DNA of 64,000 bases from Hymenobacter metallilatus. Lineage in GTDB: Bacteria > Bacteroidota > Bacteroidia > Cytophagales > Hymenobacteraceae. The notes under the pieces were generated by a model, which saw nothing but the letters and a program-made list of their open reading frames with translations, did no database searches and was not told the origin of the DNA. The stretch covers positions 25,659 to 89,658 of the forward strand of contig NZ_RWIS01000018.1 of assembly GCF_003944705.1 (NCBI RefSeq). The letters run 5' to 3'. Positions 34,556-42,007 of this stretch are shown piece after piece; within the stretch, counting starts at the first letter, position 1, and each line of letters begins with the position of its first letter. A program made the position numbers and the translations under genes.

Positions 34556-34589
34556 CCACTACCGGCTGGCCTTCAGTAGCCGGTAGTGG
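34556..34589 (-). repeat. Hairpin upstream of the capsid-protein candidate
   Basis: CCACTACCGGCT (34556-34567) is the exact reverse complement of AGCCGGTAGTGG (34578-34589). No T-run, so more likely an RNA-processing or attenuation stem than a full terminator. Confidence 0.8.
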
Positions 34590-34611
34590 GTTTGGGATAC
34601 TTGCCGCTCAG

Positions 34612-35133
34612 TTAGCCGGCAAATGCCTTGCGCACGTCCTGGCCGGAAGCCGCCGCTTGGACGGGCAGGAAGCCCATGCTGCCACCGTTCAGGGCGCGGT
34701 GCGTGTTACCAGCAGCCAGCAGCGACGAGGAGATGCTGGGGGCTTCCGTGTAGTCCACGTAGCCGAGGCCCTGCAGGCCGGAGCTGAGGCCGGGAACGTA
34801 CTTGTTCACCATTTCGGCCACACCAGCGGTGTTTTTGGTTTCGTCGTTGGCACCGGTGTACTCGCGCACGGCAGCCATACCACTTACCACACCAGCACCA
34901 AGCAGGGCCGAGGTTACCATGTCGTTACTGGCGGGCACCAGGTCGAGGGCCTGAACGGCCAGCACGGCTCCGAGCACAATGGCCGGAATGTGCTGCTTTA
35001 CTTTGCCGAGGGTAGCGTTGGAGTCAGCCATGCCGGAGAGGTAGGTGCTCCCGGCGTGGGCCACGACAGCGCCCACCACGGCCGCGCCGGTGTCGATGGC
35101 CGACTGCTTGGCGCGATTTTTATTCAGTTTCAT
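34612..35133 (-). CDS. Late-operon hydrophobic protein
   Basis: A 173-residue protein. It has an N-terminal basic stretch (KLNKNRAKQ) and several moderately hydrophobic helices (TGAAVVGAVVAHAGSTYL, HIPAIVLGAVLAVQALDLV, SALLGAGVVSGMAAV). The C-terminal region has YVPGLSSGLQGLGYVDY. Ala/Gly-rich helices of this kind suit a protein embedded in a viral membrane. It is directly upstream of the capsid candidate. Confidence 0.65.
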   Translation of the reverse strand: MKLNKNRAKQSAIDTGAAVVGAVVAHAGSTYLSGMADSNATLGKVKQHIPAIVLGAVLAVQALDLVPASNDMVTSALLGAGVVSGMAAVREYTGANDETKNTAGVAEMVNKYVPGLSSGLQGLGYVDYTEAPSISSSLLAAGNTHRALNGGSMGFLPVQAAASGQDVRKAFAG

Positions 35134-35190
35134 ACTGAAAAGGGGTTGGTTGAGGAAAAAGAGAAACAGAAATGGCCGAAGCCGGGAAAA

Positions 35191-35730
35191 CTAGACGGTG
35201 AGGGAGGCGACGTGGCGTTTTTTGGCCGTGTGCTTGGTAGTGGGCTTGCCGAGGGGCTCCGGCTCCGGGCCAGCTAGCCCGGACGATTTCTTATTGCCCG
35301 AGGTGGCCACCACAACTGCTACCCCGCCGAGCAGCAGCCAGAGCCAAAGGTTGGAGCCGCTACCGGAGCCTCCAGCGGAGCCGCTACTGGCGCTGGGAGT
35401 TGGGGTCGTAGCAACCGCGCTGGTCGTAGGTCCGGTACCGGGCACCGTGTCGCGCTGCGTTTCTGCCGCCCCAGTCGAAAACGACTGACAAAGCGTTGAG
35501 CCGGCGCATAGGTCATTACCCACTTTTACCTCCACCTCAGTTGCTGTCATAGTCTGACGGATGGGGAACTCCGTAGGGAGGGTGGGCACCGTGGTAGGCG
35601 TGTACTCGGGACCAGATGGGACTACCTGGGGCGTGTAAGACGTTGGGGAGGTTTCGCCCGTTTCCGGCGTGATGTAGTAAGAAAGGGCCTCGTTGGCGCC
35701 TGTTGGTTCGTAAGATTGTGCTGCGAACAT
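35191..35730 (-). CDS. Late-operon single-pass membrane protein
   Basis: A 179-residue protein. The first 120 residues are soluble with Pro/Thr-rich strands and two cysteines (GNDLCAGSTLC). A Gly/Ser-rich linker then leads into one membrane helix (NLWLWLLLGGVAVVVATSG) and a basic 30-residue tail (KHTAKKRHVAS). The orientation would place the large domain on the opposite side from the basic tail. Unknown family. Confidence 0.6.
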   Translation of the reverse strand: MFAAQSYEPTGANEALSYYITPETGETSPTSYTPQVVPSGPEYTPTTVPTLPTEFPIRQTMTATEVEVKVGNDLCAGSTLCQSFSTGAAETQRDTVPGTGPTTSAVATTPTPSASSGSAGGSGSGSNLWLWLLLGGVAVVVATSGNKKSSGLAGPEPEPLGKPTTKHTAKKRHVASLTV

Positions 35731-35754
35731 GAGTGTGAGATGGTTGCGTAGGAA

Positions 35755-37380
35755 TTAGGACTGATTACCTCCAAAGGCCAGGGCAGCAATGCCAACCCCT
35801 ACCAGTGCCAATGCCAGGCCGCTGCTCCCCTCTGCGGGCGGGTTGTCATATTTAGCCTTGTTGGCGGCGTACTCTTCCTCCGAAGTGGGTGCCGTGTAGC
35901 TGGGCGGAATTTGCTGCTGGTAGTCCGTGTTTTTAGGCTTGGCAAAGGCCGATTTCACGGTGGATACCAGCTTGCCCCAGTCAACTTCCTTCAACCAATC
36001 CATGATTTTCACCAGTACCGGCGTTGCCGCAGCGGTACCGGCTGTTGCCGTTGCTACTTCGCCCAATCCACTCAGACCCGGGACCGTAGCTGTGTTGTGG
36101 TTGCGAGTACCGAGTTTGTGTCCGATCAAGATGGCGTTACGCAGGTTATTTTCATCACCTTCCAGTCCTTTGAACACGGAAATCACCTTGTTCAACTGGC
36201 TTTGCGCCTTGCGCCACTCTCCTACTTCCAGGCCAGCCTGTGCGGCCTGTGCTTCTGTCGCATAACCGTAGCCGAGCCGTTCAGCAAATCGGAACAGGTT
36301 GATTTTGAAGGCCAGCAGCAGCGCATTGCGAATCAGGATACTCAGCGGATTGTACTTCATGACCGCCTGCCCCACGTCTTTCGCCTTATCAACTACCCAG
36401 CCGGCCGCTTGGCTCACTCCCCCCGCCACCCAGCCGGCAGCCTGCTTAATGCCGTCGCCGATGGTGCTGAAGAAGTTACCAACAATGGTACCGGACAAGC
36501 CGTTACCGGCCGATTCTTCGGCCATGAACTGTGCCAGCAGGGTATCCCGTTTGGCTGGTTCCGACCATACTTCCAGCAGAGCCGTGATGCGGGCCGCGTA
36601 GGGTGCCAGCGCCACATCATCGGCAGGCGTTGCGGCCAGGGTGTTGCGCAGGTGCATTTCCATGCGCTGCAGCAAGTCCTCACCAACCTGTGCTTGCGTC
36701 AGGCGACCCTCCGTATCGCCCAGGCCACGCAGGGTTTCTTGACCGATGCCGAGAAACTCCGCACCGAAACCGGGGTTGGGCAGGGAGCCGGTACCGGAGC
36801 CAGTACCGGGTACACCGTTGAGAAACTGAATGGGCATCATGGTTTTGTCGAAGGTGGCCGTGGTGGGCGTTTCGTAGTCGAATTGGTCCACCACCGGGTC
36901 GATGGTGTAGTAGCGGCGGCTGCCAATGCGCTCCGGCACGATTATATAGATGTGCTGGAAGTAGCTGTTGCCGTTGTATTTGGCCTTGCGCAGCTTATGC
37001 GGAATGCCCTGATTAAGCAGAATCGTAGAAAGCAGGATGCTGTAGCAGTCACAGTCAATCCCGGATTTCCGGTCCTGCCAGGCCCGGAGCGGGCGGCGCA
37101 ACTGCTCCACGCCGGCGGCGTCGAGTTTGTACTGAAAATGGCGGTAAGCGAAATTCCAGTCGTTTTCGAGCGTTTCCCGCAACGATTTTCCCACCAGTAG
37201 CGGTGCTACACCGGCCGTATCTGCCTGGTACTTGCGGATAATCTGCTCCATCTCATTCAGCGTGTCGAACGTGTCGCCGCTTTTGAGCAGGATAGGATTG
37301 GTGTTTTCGAGCTGAGAGAGGTTGAAATACCGGTTGTATTCCGTACCCGGACGCAGGGTGCGTTGATGAGCGGCTTGCAT
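35755..37380 (-). CDS. Transglutaminase/cysteine-peptidase-fold late protein
   Basis: A 541-residue protein. Residues of about 85-180 form a transglutaminase-like core with a plausible triad: Cys in SGIDCDCYSILLS, His in FQHIYII, Asp in YYTIDPVVDQF. A linker has LRGLGDTEG, followed by a helical middle (about 230-330), a region rich in Ala/Gly helices (IKQAAGWVAGGVSQAAGWVV), and a C-terminal membrane helix (GLALALVGVGIAALAFGG). Transglutaminase-fold proteins can be proteases or crosslinkers. In a virus-like operon a maturation protease is a reasonable hypothesis. Confidence 0.7.
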   Translation of the reverse strand: MQAAHQRTLRPGTEYNRYFNLSQLENTNPILLKSGDTFDTLNEMEQIIRKYQADTAGVAPLLVGKSLRETLENDWNFAYRHFQYKLDAAGVEQLRRPLRAWQDRKSGIDCDCYSILLSTILLNQGIPHKLRKAKYNGNSYFQHIYIIVPERIGSRRYYTIDPVVDQFDYETPTTATFDKTMMPIQFLNGVPGTGSGTGSLPNPGFGAEFLGIGQETLRGLGDTEGRLTQAQVGEDLLQRMEMHLRNTLAATPADDVALAPYAARITALLEVWSEPAKRDTLLAQFMAEESAGNGLSGTIVGNFFSTIGDGIKQAAGWVAGGVSQAAGWVVDKAKDVGQAVMKYNPLSILIRNALLLAFKINLFRFAERLGYGYATEAQAAQAGLEVGEWRKAQSQLNKVISVFKGLEGDENNLRNAILIGHKLGTRNHNTATVPGLSGLGEVATATAGTAAATPVLVKIMDWLKEVDWGKLVSTVKSAFAKPKNTDYQQQIPPSYTAPTSEEEYAANKAKYDNPPAEGSSGLALALVGVGIAALAFGGNQS

Positions 37381-38432
37381 CAGGCCAGCAGATTATTGCG
37401 GGTGATGTAGTCGAGTGGGCCACCGGGCCCACAGTAGAGCATGATGTACTGCTGGGTGATGGGCGGCGTACTTAGCTTGCCGTTGCGGTAGGCAATCAAC
37501 TGGTCGGGGCTGCTGACCACTTTGTTCGGCCCTTCTGCCCGAATACCCCGGTTGTACTCGGCAGCTGCTTTATATAGTTCTACTTCGCCGGTGGCGAGGT
37601 TGGTGTACTTGCGCAGCATCTGCCCAAAAGCCAGCGTACCGATATGAATGTTGAACTCTGGCTTCTGCAGGTCGGTAATCCGAATGGCGTTCTGCCCCCG
37701 CAGCAGCGCGGCCCACCGGGCCGGACCCAGTTTCAGCCGGAAATATTCGGCTTCCATGTCCGTCAGGTGGCCCTTGCGGTACTCAGTGCGCAGGCAGGTG
37801 TCAGCCGTGCCGGGCGCAATCTGCATGATACCGGTAGCGCCACCGCCCGTAACTACCGAAGCGAGCATATCAGGATTTTCAATGCAGATTTTAGTAGCAA
37901 TGATTTGAGCAGGCACGTTGTGAAGGGCGGCGGCCTGCTGGATGATACGACCGTACCGCTTTACCACACCCTGCACGATGGAGGGAATGTCGCGGTTGGC
38001 CCGCCTAGCCCTCTGCTGGGTGTTTTGGGTGATGGCCCGCAGCGAGTTGGTACTCACCGAGGAATCTGCCCGCACCACCTGAATCCGGCGCAGCTTGATA
38101 GGAGCATCAGCCGCGTCCGTTACTGGCAGGACCGCCGTGGTCATGTCGAGCACTTCACCCAGGCCGGCAAAACCGTACTCGCCGGCACCGGGCAGATAGG
38201 GCTCCAAGGCCCGGAAAGCCGTGTAACCTTCGGCCCATTGCGGATTATCATCGGCCACGGCCAGATTATTGAGCACCGGAGGCTTCGGGCGCAGCAGCAG
38301 CCAGCCAGCTACACCAATACCACCCCACAAAAGCATCTTCTTCGTTCGCTCGGCCGCATCCTGAGCTTCTTTGCGGCTCATTTTTGTGCTGCTGTACGTC
38401 AGCGGGCCAACAGATAGGAAGGTGGACTTCAT
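37380..38432 (-). CDS. Membrane-anchored SLT lytic transglycosylase
   Basis: A 350-residue protein with an N-terminal membrane helix (KKMLLWGGIGVAGWLLL) and a GFAGLGEVLDMTT stretch near residue 90. A soluble lytic transglycosylase domain follows in about 165-320: NVPAQIIATKICIENPD (catalytic Glu region), GATGIMQIAPGTADTC, then the EYNRGI block. It would open peptidoglycan, typical of an entry enzyme carried in the virion. It overlaps its upstream neighbour by 4 nt and abuts the transglutaminase-like gene. Confidence 0.85.
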   Translation of the reverse strand: MKSTFLSVGPLTYSSTKMSRKEAQDAAERTKKMLLWGGIGVAGWLLLRPKPPVLNNLAVADDNPQWAEGYTAFRALEPYLPGAGEYGFAGLGEVLDMTTAVLPVTDAADAPIKLRRIQVVRADSSVSTNSLRAITQNTQQRARRANRDIPSIVQGVVKRYGRIIQQAAALHNVPAQIIATKICIENPDMLASVVTGGGATGIMQIAPGTADTCLRTEYRKGHLTDMEAEYFRLKLGPARWAALLRGQNAIRITDLQKPEFNIHIGTLAFGQMLRKYTNLATGEVELYKAAAEYNRGIRAEGPNKVVSSPDQLIAYRNGKLSTPPITQQYIMLYCGPGGPLDYITRNNLLA

Positions 38433-38917
38433 GCGGTTTTCTTGGGAACAGTGGGTAGCGTATAGGTGAAGGGCGGCAACGTAACCTGCAGGCCGCCGGC
38501 CCGCACGATGCTTTCCACCTTAAACTTGTTGGTGTTGCCAGCTCTCACGATGGTGGCCATTTCGGTGATGGCATCCAGGAGGCCCGCCTCGATTTCGACG
38601 GTGAACTTGGTGGTCTGGCCAGCGGCGAATGCTGGTAGGGCAACGCCGGCAGCGGGGGTACTGGCTACCAGGTAAGAGCCAGTGCGGGTGATGCGGCTCA
38701 AGCGCACATGCAGTTGGTCAATGGGCAAATCCCGGGTACCAGGATTTTTCACCTGCACGTCGATGGAAAAAATCAACCGGCCGCCATTGATACGGGGCCA
38801 GTCACCCGGCAGAAAGTTGAGAGAGAGGCCGTTGATGGTGTTTTTGAGGTTCTGGGATTCGCGCAAGAGCACGTAGCCCAGCGCCAGCGCACCGCCTACC
38901 AGGAGTTTTTTGTTCAT
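38429..38917 (-). CDS. Membrane-anchored LEA14-like beta-sandwich protein
   Basis: A 162-residue protein starting with a membrane helix (NKKLLVGGALALGYVLL). One beta-sandwich follows, with strands GRLIFSIDVQVKNPGTRDLP and TTKFTVEIEAGLLDAI, in the manner of the late-embryogenesis-abundant (LEA14/WHy) fold. The start overlaps the previous stop (ATGA at 38914-38917), so the longer reading from 39253 is rejected. Likely structural. Confidence 0.68.
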   Translation of the reverse strand: MNKKLLVGGALALGYVLLRESQNLKNTINGLSLNFLPGDWPRINGGRLIFSIDVQVKNPGTRDLPIDQLHVRLSRITRTGSYLVASTPAAGVALPAFAAGQTTKFTVEIEAGLLDAITEMATIVRAGNTNKFKVESIVRAGGLQVTLPPFTYTLPTVPKKTA

Positions 38918-39219
38918 GAGGCCAGGAGTTCGGATGAGGAGACCAGTACCGGCGCGGGTGCCGGCACCGCTGCGGCGCGGCGAGTGGCCCACCGGCTCCG
39001 GAGTTTCCGAATGCCGGCATCGAGTAGCAGTTTGACACAATAGGAAGCGGCCCCTCCCAGCACGGCGTAGTAGATGGTGCCGAGTGATTCGGCTATGCCG
39101 ATAACGGGGGATTGAGTAGTGGACGTAACGACGCCCGAGCTTACTCCCAGCAGGATAGAGAGGGCATTGGTAGCCAATGCCGTGAACTGAGAGAGAGCCG
39201 AATCCGTTGATTGCGCCAT
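38914..39219 (-). CDS. First late-operon gene, small membrane protein
   Basis: A 101-residue protein with two possible membrane helices (LATNALSILLGVSSGVV and LGTIYYAVLGGAASYCVKLLL). A basic stretch and an Ala/Pro tail follow (RKLRSRWATRRAAAVPAP). Size and topology would suit a holin, but the position at the operon start is also compatible with a virion membrane protein. Its ATG lies about 20 nt after the proposed late -7 element. Confidence 0.62.
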   Translation of the reverse strand: MAQSTDSALSQFTALATNALSILLGVSSGVVTSTTQSPVIGIAESLGTIYYAVLGGAASYCVKLLLDAGIRKLRSRWATRRAAAVPAPAPVLVSSSELLAS

Positions 39220-39238
39220 TGTGAGCTGCGGTAGGATT

Positions 39239-39246
39239 CAAACATA
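39239..39246 (-). promoter_or_regulatory. Late-operon -7 promoter element
   Basis: Read on the minus strand, TATGTTTG fits the Bacteroidota TAnnTTTG -7 box and is identical to the early-operon box at 48594-48601. It lies just upstream of the first late gene. Confidence 0.55.
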
Positions 39247-39286
39247 CCCCCAACTGCTACCCGGACTTCATCGAAACGCGCGAAAA

Positions 39287-39320
39287 TGCAGCATAACAGC
39301 TTGATTATGCTGCAAAATGC
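39287..39320. promoter_or_regulatory. Operator-like palindrome upstream of the late operon
   Basis: TGCAGCATAA (39287-39296) and TTATGCTGCA (39305-39314) are perfect inverted repeats with an 8-nt spacer. A further half site, ATGCTGC, follows at about 39317. It shares the ATGCAGCA/TGCTGCAT word with the early operator at 48609-48628. Confidence 0.72.
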
Positions 39321-39405
39321 TGCGAAATTGCACTACCGGAATTGGTACTATATCCGGGTATTACGCCAGCCCTGTTTCTATCGCCTACTCTTTTACTCCC
39401 GGTAA

Positions 39406-39621
39406 GTGCAAAAACTGACAAGTACCACTGTGGTAGCAGTGCGGCCAAAATCCAAAAAGGAGTTAGCGTTGGAGTATGGAACCCATAGTTGCACCATTTC
39501 CAGATGGTGTGAGGCTCTAGGAATTATGGGCCGGTGCCGACTTAACGTGCATCAGGTCTTGCAGTTCTATCAGCACTATGGCTTGCCGGGTAGTTACGAA
39601 ATGTCGTTGCAAATGGCCTAG
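39406..39621 (+). CDS. Small helix-turn-helix protein
   Basis: A 71-residue DNA-binding-type protein, with a helix-turn-helix visible in SKKELALEYGTHSCTISRWC followed by a short helix (LNVHQVLQFYQHYG). This resembles small DUF4248-like proteins of Bacteroidota. It is the only rightward gene in the middle of the element and lies beside the operator at 39287, so a regulator of late expression is possible. A bidirectional terminator follows. Confidence 0.6.
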   Translation: MQKLTSTTVVAVRPKSKKELALEYGTHSCTISRWCEALGIMGRCRLNVHQVLQFYQHYGLPGSYEMSLQMA

Positions 39622-39627
39622 AAACGC

Positions 39628-39657
39628 GAAAGGCCCCCGAAAACTCGGGGGCCTTTC
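39628..39657. terminator. Bidirectional terminator
   Basis: GAAAGGCCCCCGA and TCGGGGGCCTTTC form a perfect stem with a 4-nt loop, placed between the convergent genes at 39406-39621 and 39725-39964. Confidence 0.9.
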
Positions 39658-39724
39658 TTTTTGCCGGTACCGGCTATCATCTTCGGGGTCTTATGCCTGC
39701 GCCGCCCGCGACGATGTTCTTGTA

Positions 39725-39964
39725 TCAAGTATTAGACTCAGTGCCAGTAGCCGGCCGAAAATCAAGATAGAACTCCTGGCCAGGTATGAAGGAAGCACCA
39801 ACAGCCGAAACGACTGTTTGCAGAACTACTGAGCCAGTAGGCGTGAAAGAGTAAAACTTCTCATTCTCGGGGCTACCACTGCGTACTGGCTCCATATTTA
39901 CGATTGAGCCAGCGGTGTTATTGGTAACAGAGGTTACAACGAATTTGGCGGTTACAGTTGACAT
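39725..39964 (-). CDS. Small beta-rich phage-type protein
   Basis: A 79-residue protein of strands (VTAKFVVTSVTNNTAGSIVN), with SGSPENEKFYSFTPTGSV and a closing PGQEFYLDF. The pattern 'SGSxENxxFxxxTPxG ... PGxEFYLDF' is one I associate with small proteins in many phage genomes, without a known function. A separate transcription unit, with an operator-like half palindrome upstream at 40085-40101. Confidence 0.6.
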   Translation of the reverse strand: MSTVTAKFVVTSVTNNTAGSIVNMEPVRSGSPENEKFYSFTPTGSVVLQTVVSAVGASFIPGQEFYLDFRPATGTESNT

Positions 39965-40084
39965 GAAGTTAAAAAAGTTGAATTACACAGTGGGGCCGGC
40001 CCATTACCGGCCCCGTTGTCGGCGTCAGCGGCCTAGTCCCATATTGGCAGCTTCGTGTTGCGCATGTCCCATGTCGCAATTATA

Positions 40085-40101
40085 CAGCAAAAATGCTGCA
40101 T
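40085..40101. promoter_or_regulatory. Third operator-like site
   Basis: CAGCA (40085-40089) and TGCTGCAT (40094-40101) around AAAA. A partial match to the palindrome at 48609-48628, located at the 3' edge of the recombinase gene and upstream of 39725-39964. Confidence 0.45.
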
Positions 40102-40733
40102 CACAATCCTACTAGTGGCGTGGCCAGCAACTTACGCACCTTTTGCACGGTGCCGCTGCTTTTGCCGGTAACGGCCATCACCTCGCGCACCGTGAGCTGC
40201 TTGCCCAATGCCTTCACCACGTCGGCGTGGTCGGTGAGAAACTTCTCGTCAGTCTTCACGTCGCCAGCACGGCGACCACCGATGCGGCCCTGGGTGCGGG
40301 CGTGGTCTACGCCCGACTTTACCCGCTCCCGGATGCCGGCCCGTTCGAGCTGGCCGAACACGGCTCCCACACTGAGCATAGCCCACGCCATAGCGTCGCG
40401 GGTGCCGTCGGAGCGCAGGGTGGTGAGGTTCAGGTTGAGCACGAACACCGACACGCCCCGGTCGGCAAGTTCTTCTAGGAACAACAGTACCTGGGCGGTG
40501 TCGCGGCCGATGCGGCTGATTTCGGTGGCCAGCACAACGTCGCCACGGCGGGCCACGGTGAGCACGGCCTGAATGCCGGGCCGGGCAATGTTCTTTTTAC
40601 CGCCGCTGATGGTTTCCGCTATCGGCGCTTCGAGCTGCCACCCCCGACCGGTGGCGTAGGTGGTCAGGTCAGCCAGCTGGCGGTCGGTGTCCTGCTGCTT
40701 GGTACTGACGCGGAGGAAGGGGTAGTATTTCAT
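40101..40733 (-). CDS. Small serine recombinase (resolvase/invertase family)
   Basis: A 210-residue site-specific recombinase. The catalytic serine is in LRVSTKQQDTDRQ near residue 9, with the family Arg cluster in EISRIGRDTAQ and ERAGIRERVKSG. A C-terminal helix-turn-helix follows (about 165-205, LTVREVMAVTGKSSGTVQKV). ATG 40733 gives the normal family length. It is independent of the tyrosine integrase; it may invert a segment or resolve multimers. I saw no obvious inverted gix-like pair nearby. Confidence 0.9.
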   Translation of the reverse strand: MKYYPFLRVSTKQQDTDRQLADLTTYATGRGWQLEAPIAETISGGKKNIARPGIQAVLTVARRGDVVLATEISRIGRDTAQVLLFLEELADRGVSVFVLNLNLTTLRSDGTRDAMAWAMLSVGAVFGQLERAGIRERVKSGVDHARTQGRIGGRRAGDVKTDEKFLTDHADVVKALGKQLTVREVMAVTGKSSGTVQKVRKLLATPLVGL

Positions 40734-40774
40734 GTGCAAAAAATCACTTGTTTTTACAGCTACAGAAAGGGCCA

Positions 40775-40815
40775 GAAAAAAGCCGCCGATAACGGGCCGT
40801 TTCGGCGGCTTTTTC
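40775..40815. terminator. Terminator upstream of the serine recombinase
   Basis: GAAAAAAGCCGCCGA and TCGGCGGCTTTTTC form a stem. It separates the early-gene transcript (ending at 40825) from the recombinase gene. Confidence 0.85.
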
Positions 40816-40824
40816 CTGACAGGT

Positions 40825-41115
40825 TTATTTTGATACAGAAGCAGACCGATTGACTGCTTCCTTAGCAAAACGCCCAGCCAGGAGAATGACGCTTCGACGG
40901 GTCCGGTGCTTGTGGTCTCTGTATCGATACTCAACACCCGAGCAAATCATCATCAGGTCCAGGTAGCCGCCGCCATCCGGCTCAGGCTTCGCCAGTGTAG
41001 TAATACTGACCAAACCATGCGGAGTGTGCAGGTGGCCTTCGAGCCACCCATAAGCATCGGGGGTATAGGACAAGTCGCACCAGTTGCGCGACACTTTGAA
41101 GATTGAGACGTCCAT
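40825..41115 (-). CDS. Small early-region protein
   Basis: A 96-residue soluble protein, basic toward the end (YRYRDHKHRTRRSVILLAG). It shares one nt with the start-side neighbour at 41115. Not recognised. Confidence 0.55.
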   Translation of the reverse strand: MDVSIFKVSRNWCDLSYTPDAYGWLEGHLHTPHGLVSITTLAKPEPDGGGYLDLMMICSGVEYRYRDHKHRTRRSVILLAGRFAKEAVNRSASVSK

Positions 41116-41375
41116 TACTCGGCAGGTTCGTAGGTAGCAGCGAAGATGTCGGGCTTACACGGGTACTTTTCCCCTTTCACGCCGGTAATCACCCAGTCGC
41201 CTTCGCTCACCTCCATTGTTCCCTCCAAGGTTCGGATGACGGGCCTGAATGTGTTGGATTTTCCTTCTGGATGCTCGTGAGCAAACACAGCCGCCCACTC
41301 AACACCGGCAATCTTTTTGCCGCTGAAATACTGTTCTGCCTCAATTACAACGGGTTTTTTGCGGAATTTCGCCAT
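41115..41375 (-). CDS. Small phage-type protein of the 'MAKFRKKPVVIEA' family
   Basis: An 86-residue protein starting AKFRKKPVVIEAEQYF and ending DWVITGVKGEKYPCKPDIF. I recognise this layout from many phage genomes as a conserved protein of unknown function. ATG 41375 matches the usual start. Confidence 0.75.
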   Translation of the reverse strand: MAKFRKKPVVIEAEQYFSGKKIAGVEWAAVFAHEHPEGKSNTFRPVIRTLEGTMEVSEGDWVITGVKGEKYPCKPDIFAATYEPAE

Positions 41376-41405
41376 GTTTTCTATTTGTAAAACCTTGTCA
41401 ATCAA

Positions 41406-41779
41406 TTCACTATAGCCATTTATTCAAAAAACAGCCGTTTTTTCCTTCGATTTCCCACCCCTCCCCTCCAAAATCGTGTTTCCCCGTTTCCCCATTTCCC
41501 CATACCTGATTTTCAACACGTTACAAAATTAAACCTTGGGGAAAGTGGGGAAACTCAGAATCCCCAGCAGCACCAGGTAGTGAGCACTGGGCTACCCGTC
41601 ATCGGGCAGTTTCCTACGGTTTCCCCCTAAATCCCCGGCTTTTCCCCGCTTTTCTCCCTCTCTATCTGCTTGATTAATGATTTTTATCTTATTCATTGTT
41701 AATAGGTTGGACCGAAACGGCGCTGAGGCCTGCGGCGGGGTGGGGAAATGGGGAAACGGTAGGATGCGAAACGAGGGGG
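41406..41779. other. Non-coding gap with TTTCCCC/GGGGAAA repeats, possible replication origin
   Basis: Nine copies of one 7-mer lie in about 280 bp. TTTCCCC is at 41479, 41487, 41495, 41620 and 41641. Its reverse complement GGGGAAA is at 41538, 41547, 41742 and 41750. The first three are tandem at exactly 8-bp spacing, and the two reverse pairs are spaced 9 and 8 bp. An AT-rich block (41675-41703) lies among them. It is the largest gap in the element and sits beside the replication genes, so an iteron-type origin is plausible. No gene was seen here. Confidence 0.5.
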
Positions 41780-42007
41780 TTAGGGTGGGCAAATCCGTAT
41801 AGCGGTAGCAATGCAGGCGCGGTCGGTGGATATGTCCTCTGGGGCAAGGTTCAGGTGGGCCATTTGGCGACGTGCCCGCTTGATGGCCAACTCACGCAGC
41901 CGGGTGGTCAGTTCATCCTCCGCTCCCCCTGTGTCTAAGCCCACGGCGGATAGGGATATACTATATAGCCGCGCTGCAAAGGCCATTTGCTTTGACGTGG
42001 GATTCAT
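41780..42007 (-). CDS. Small early-region protein
   Basis: A 75-residue helical protein (KQMAFAARLYSISLSAVGLD, then a basic KRARRQM helix). The start overlaps the stop of the next gene upstream by 4 nt, so it is the last gene of the replication operon. Not recognised. Confidence 0.55.
   Translation of the reverse strand: MNPTSKQMAFAARLYSISLSAVGLDTGGAEDELTTRLRELAIKRARRQMAHLNLAPEDISTDRACIATAIRICPP

Noticed and set aside
35911..37200. Rightward 429-residue frame within the late operon
   Set aside because: Antisense to the transglutaminase-like gene, with a composition typical of a shadow frame and no recognisable domains.
41592..41792. Short frame inside the TTTCCCC repeat gap
   Set aside because: Its translation is dictated by the repeats and by neighbouring coding sequence; no start context and no domain.
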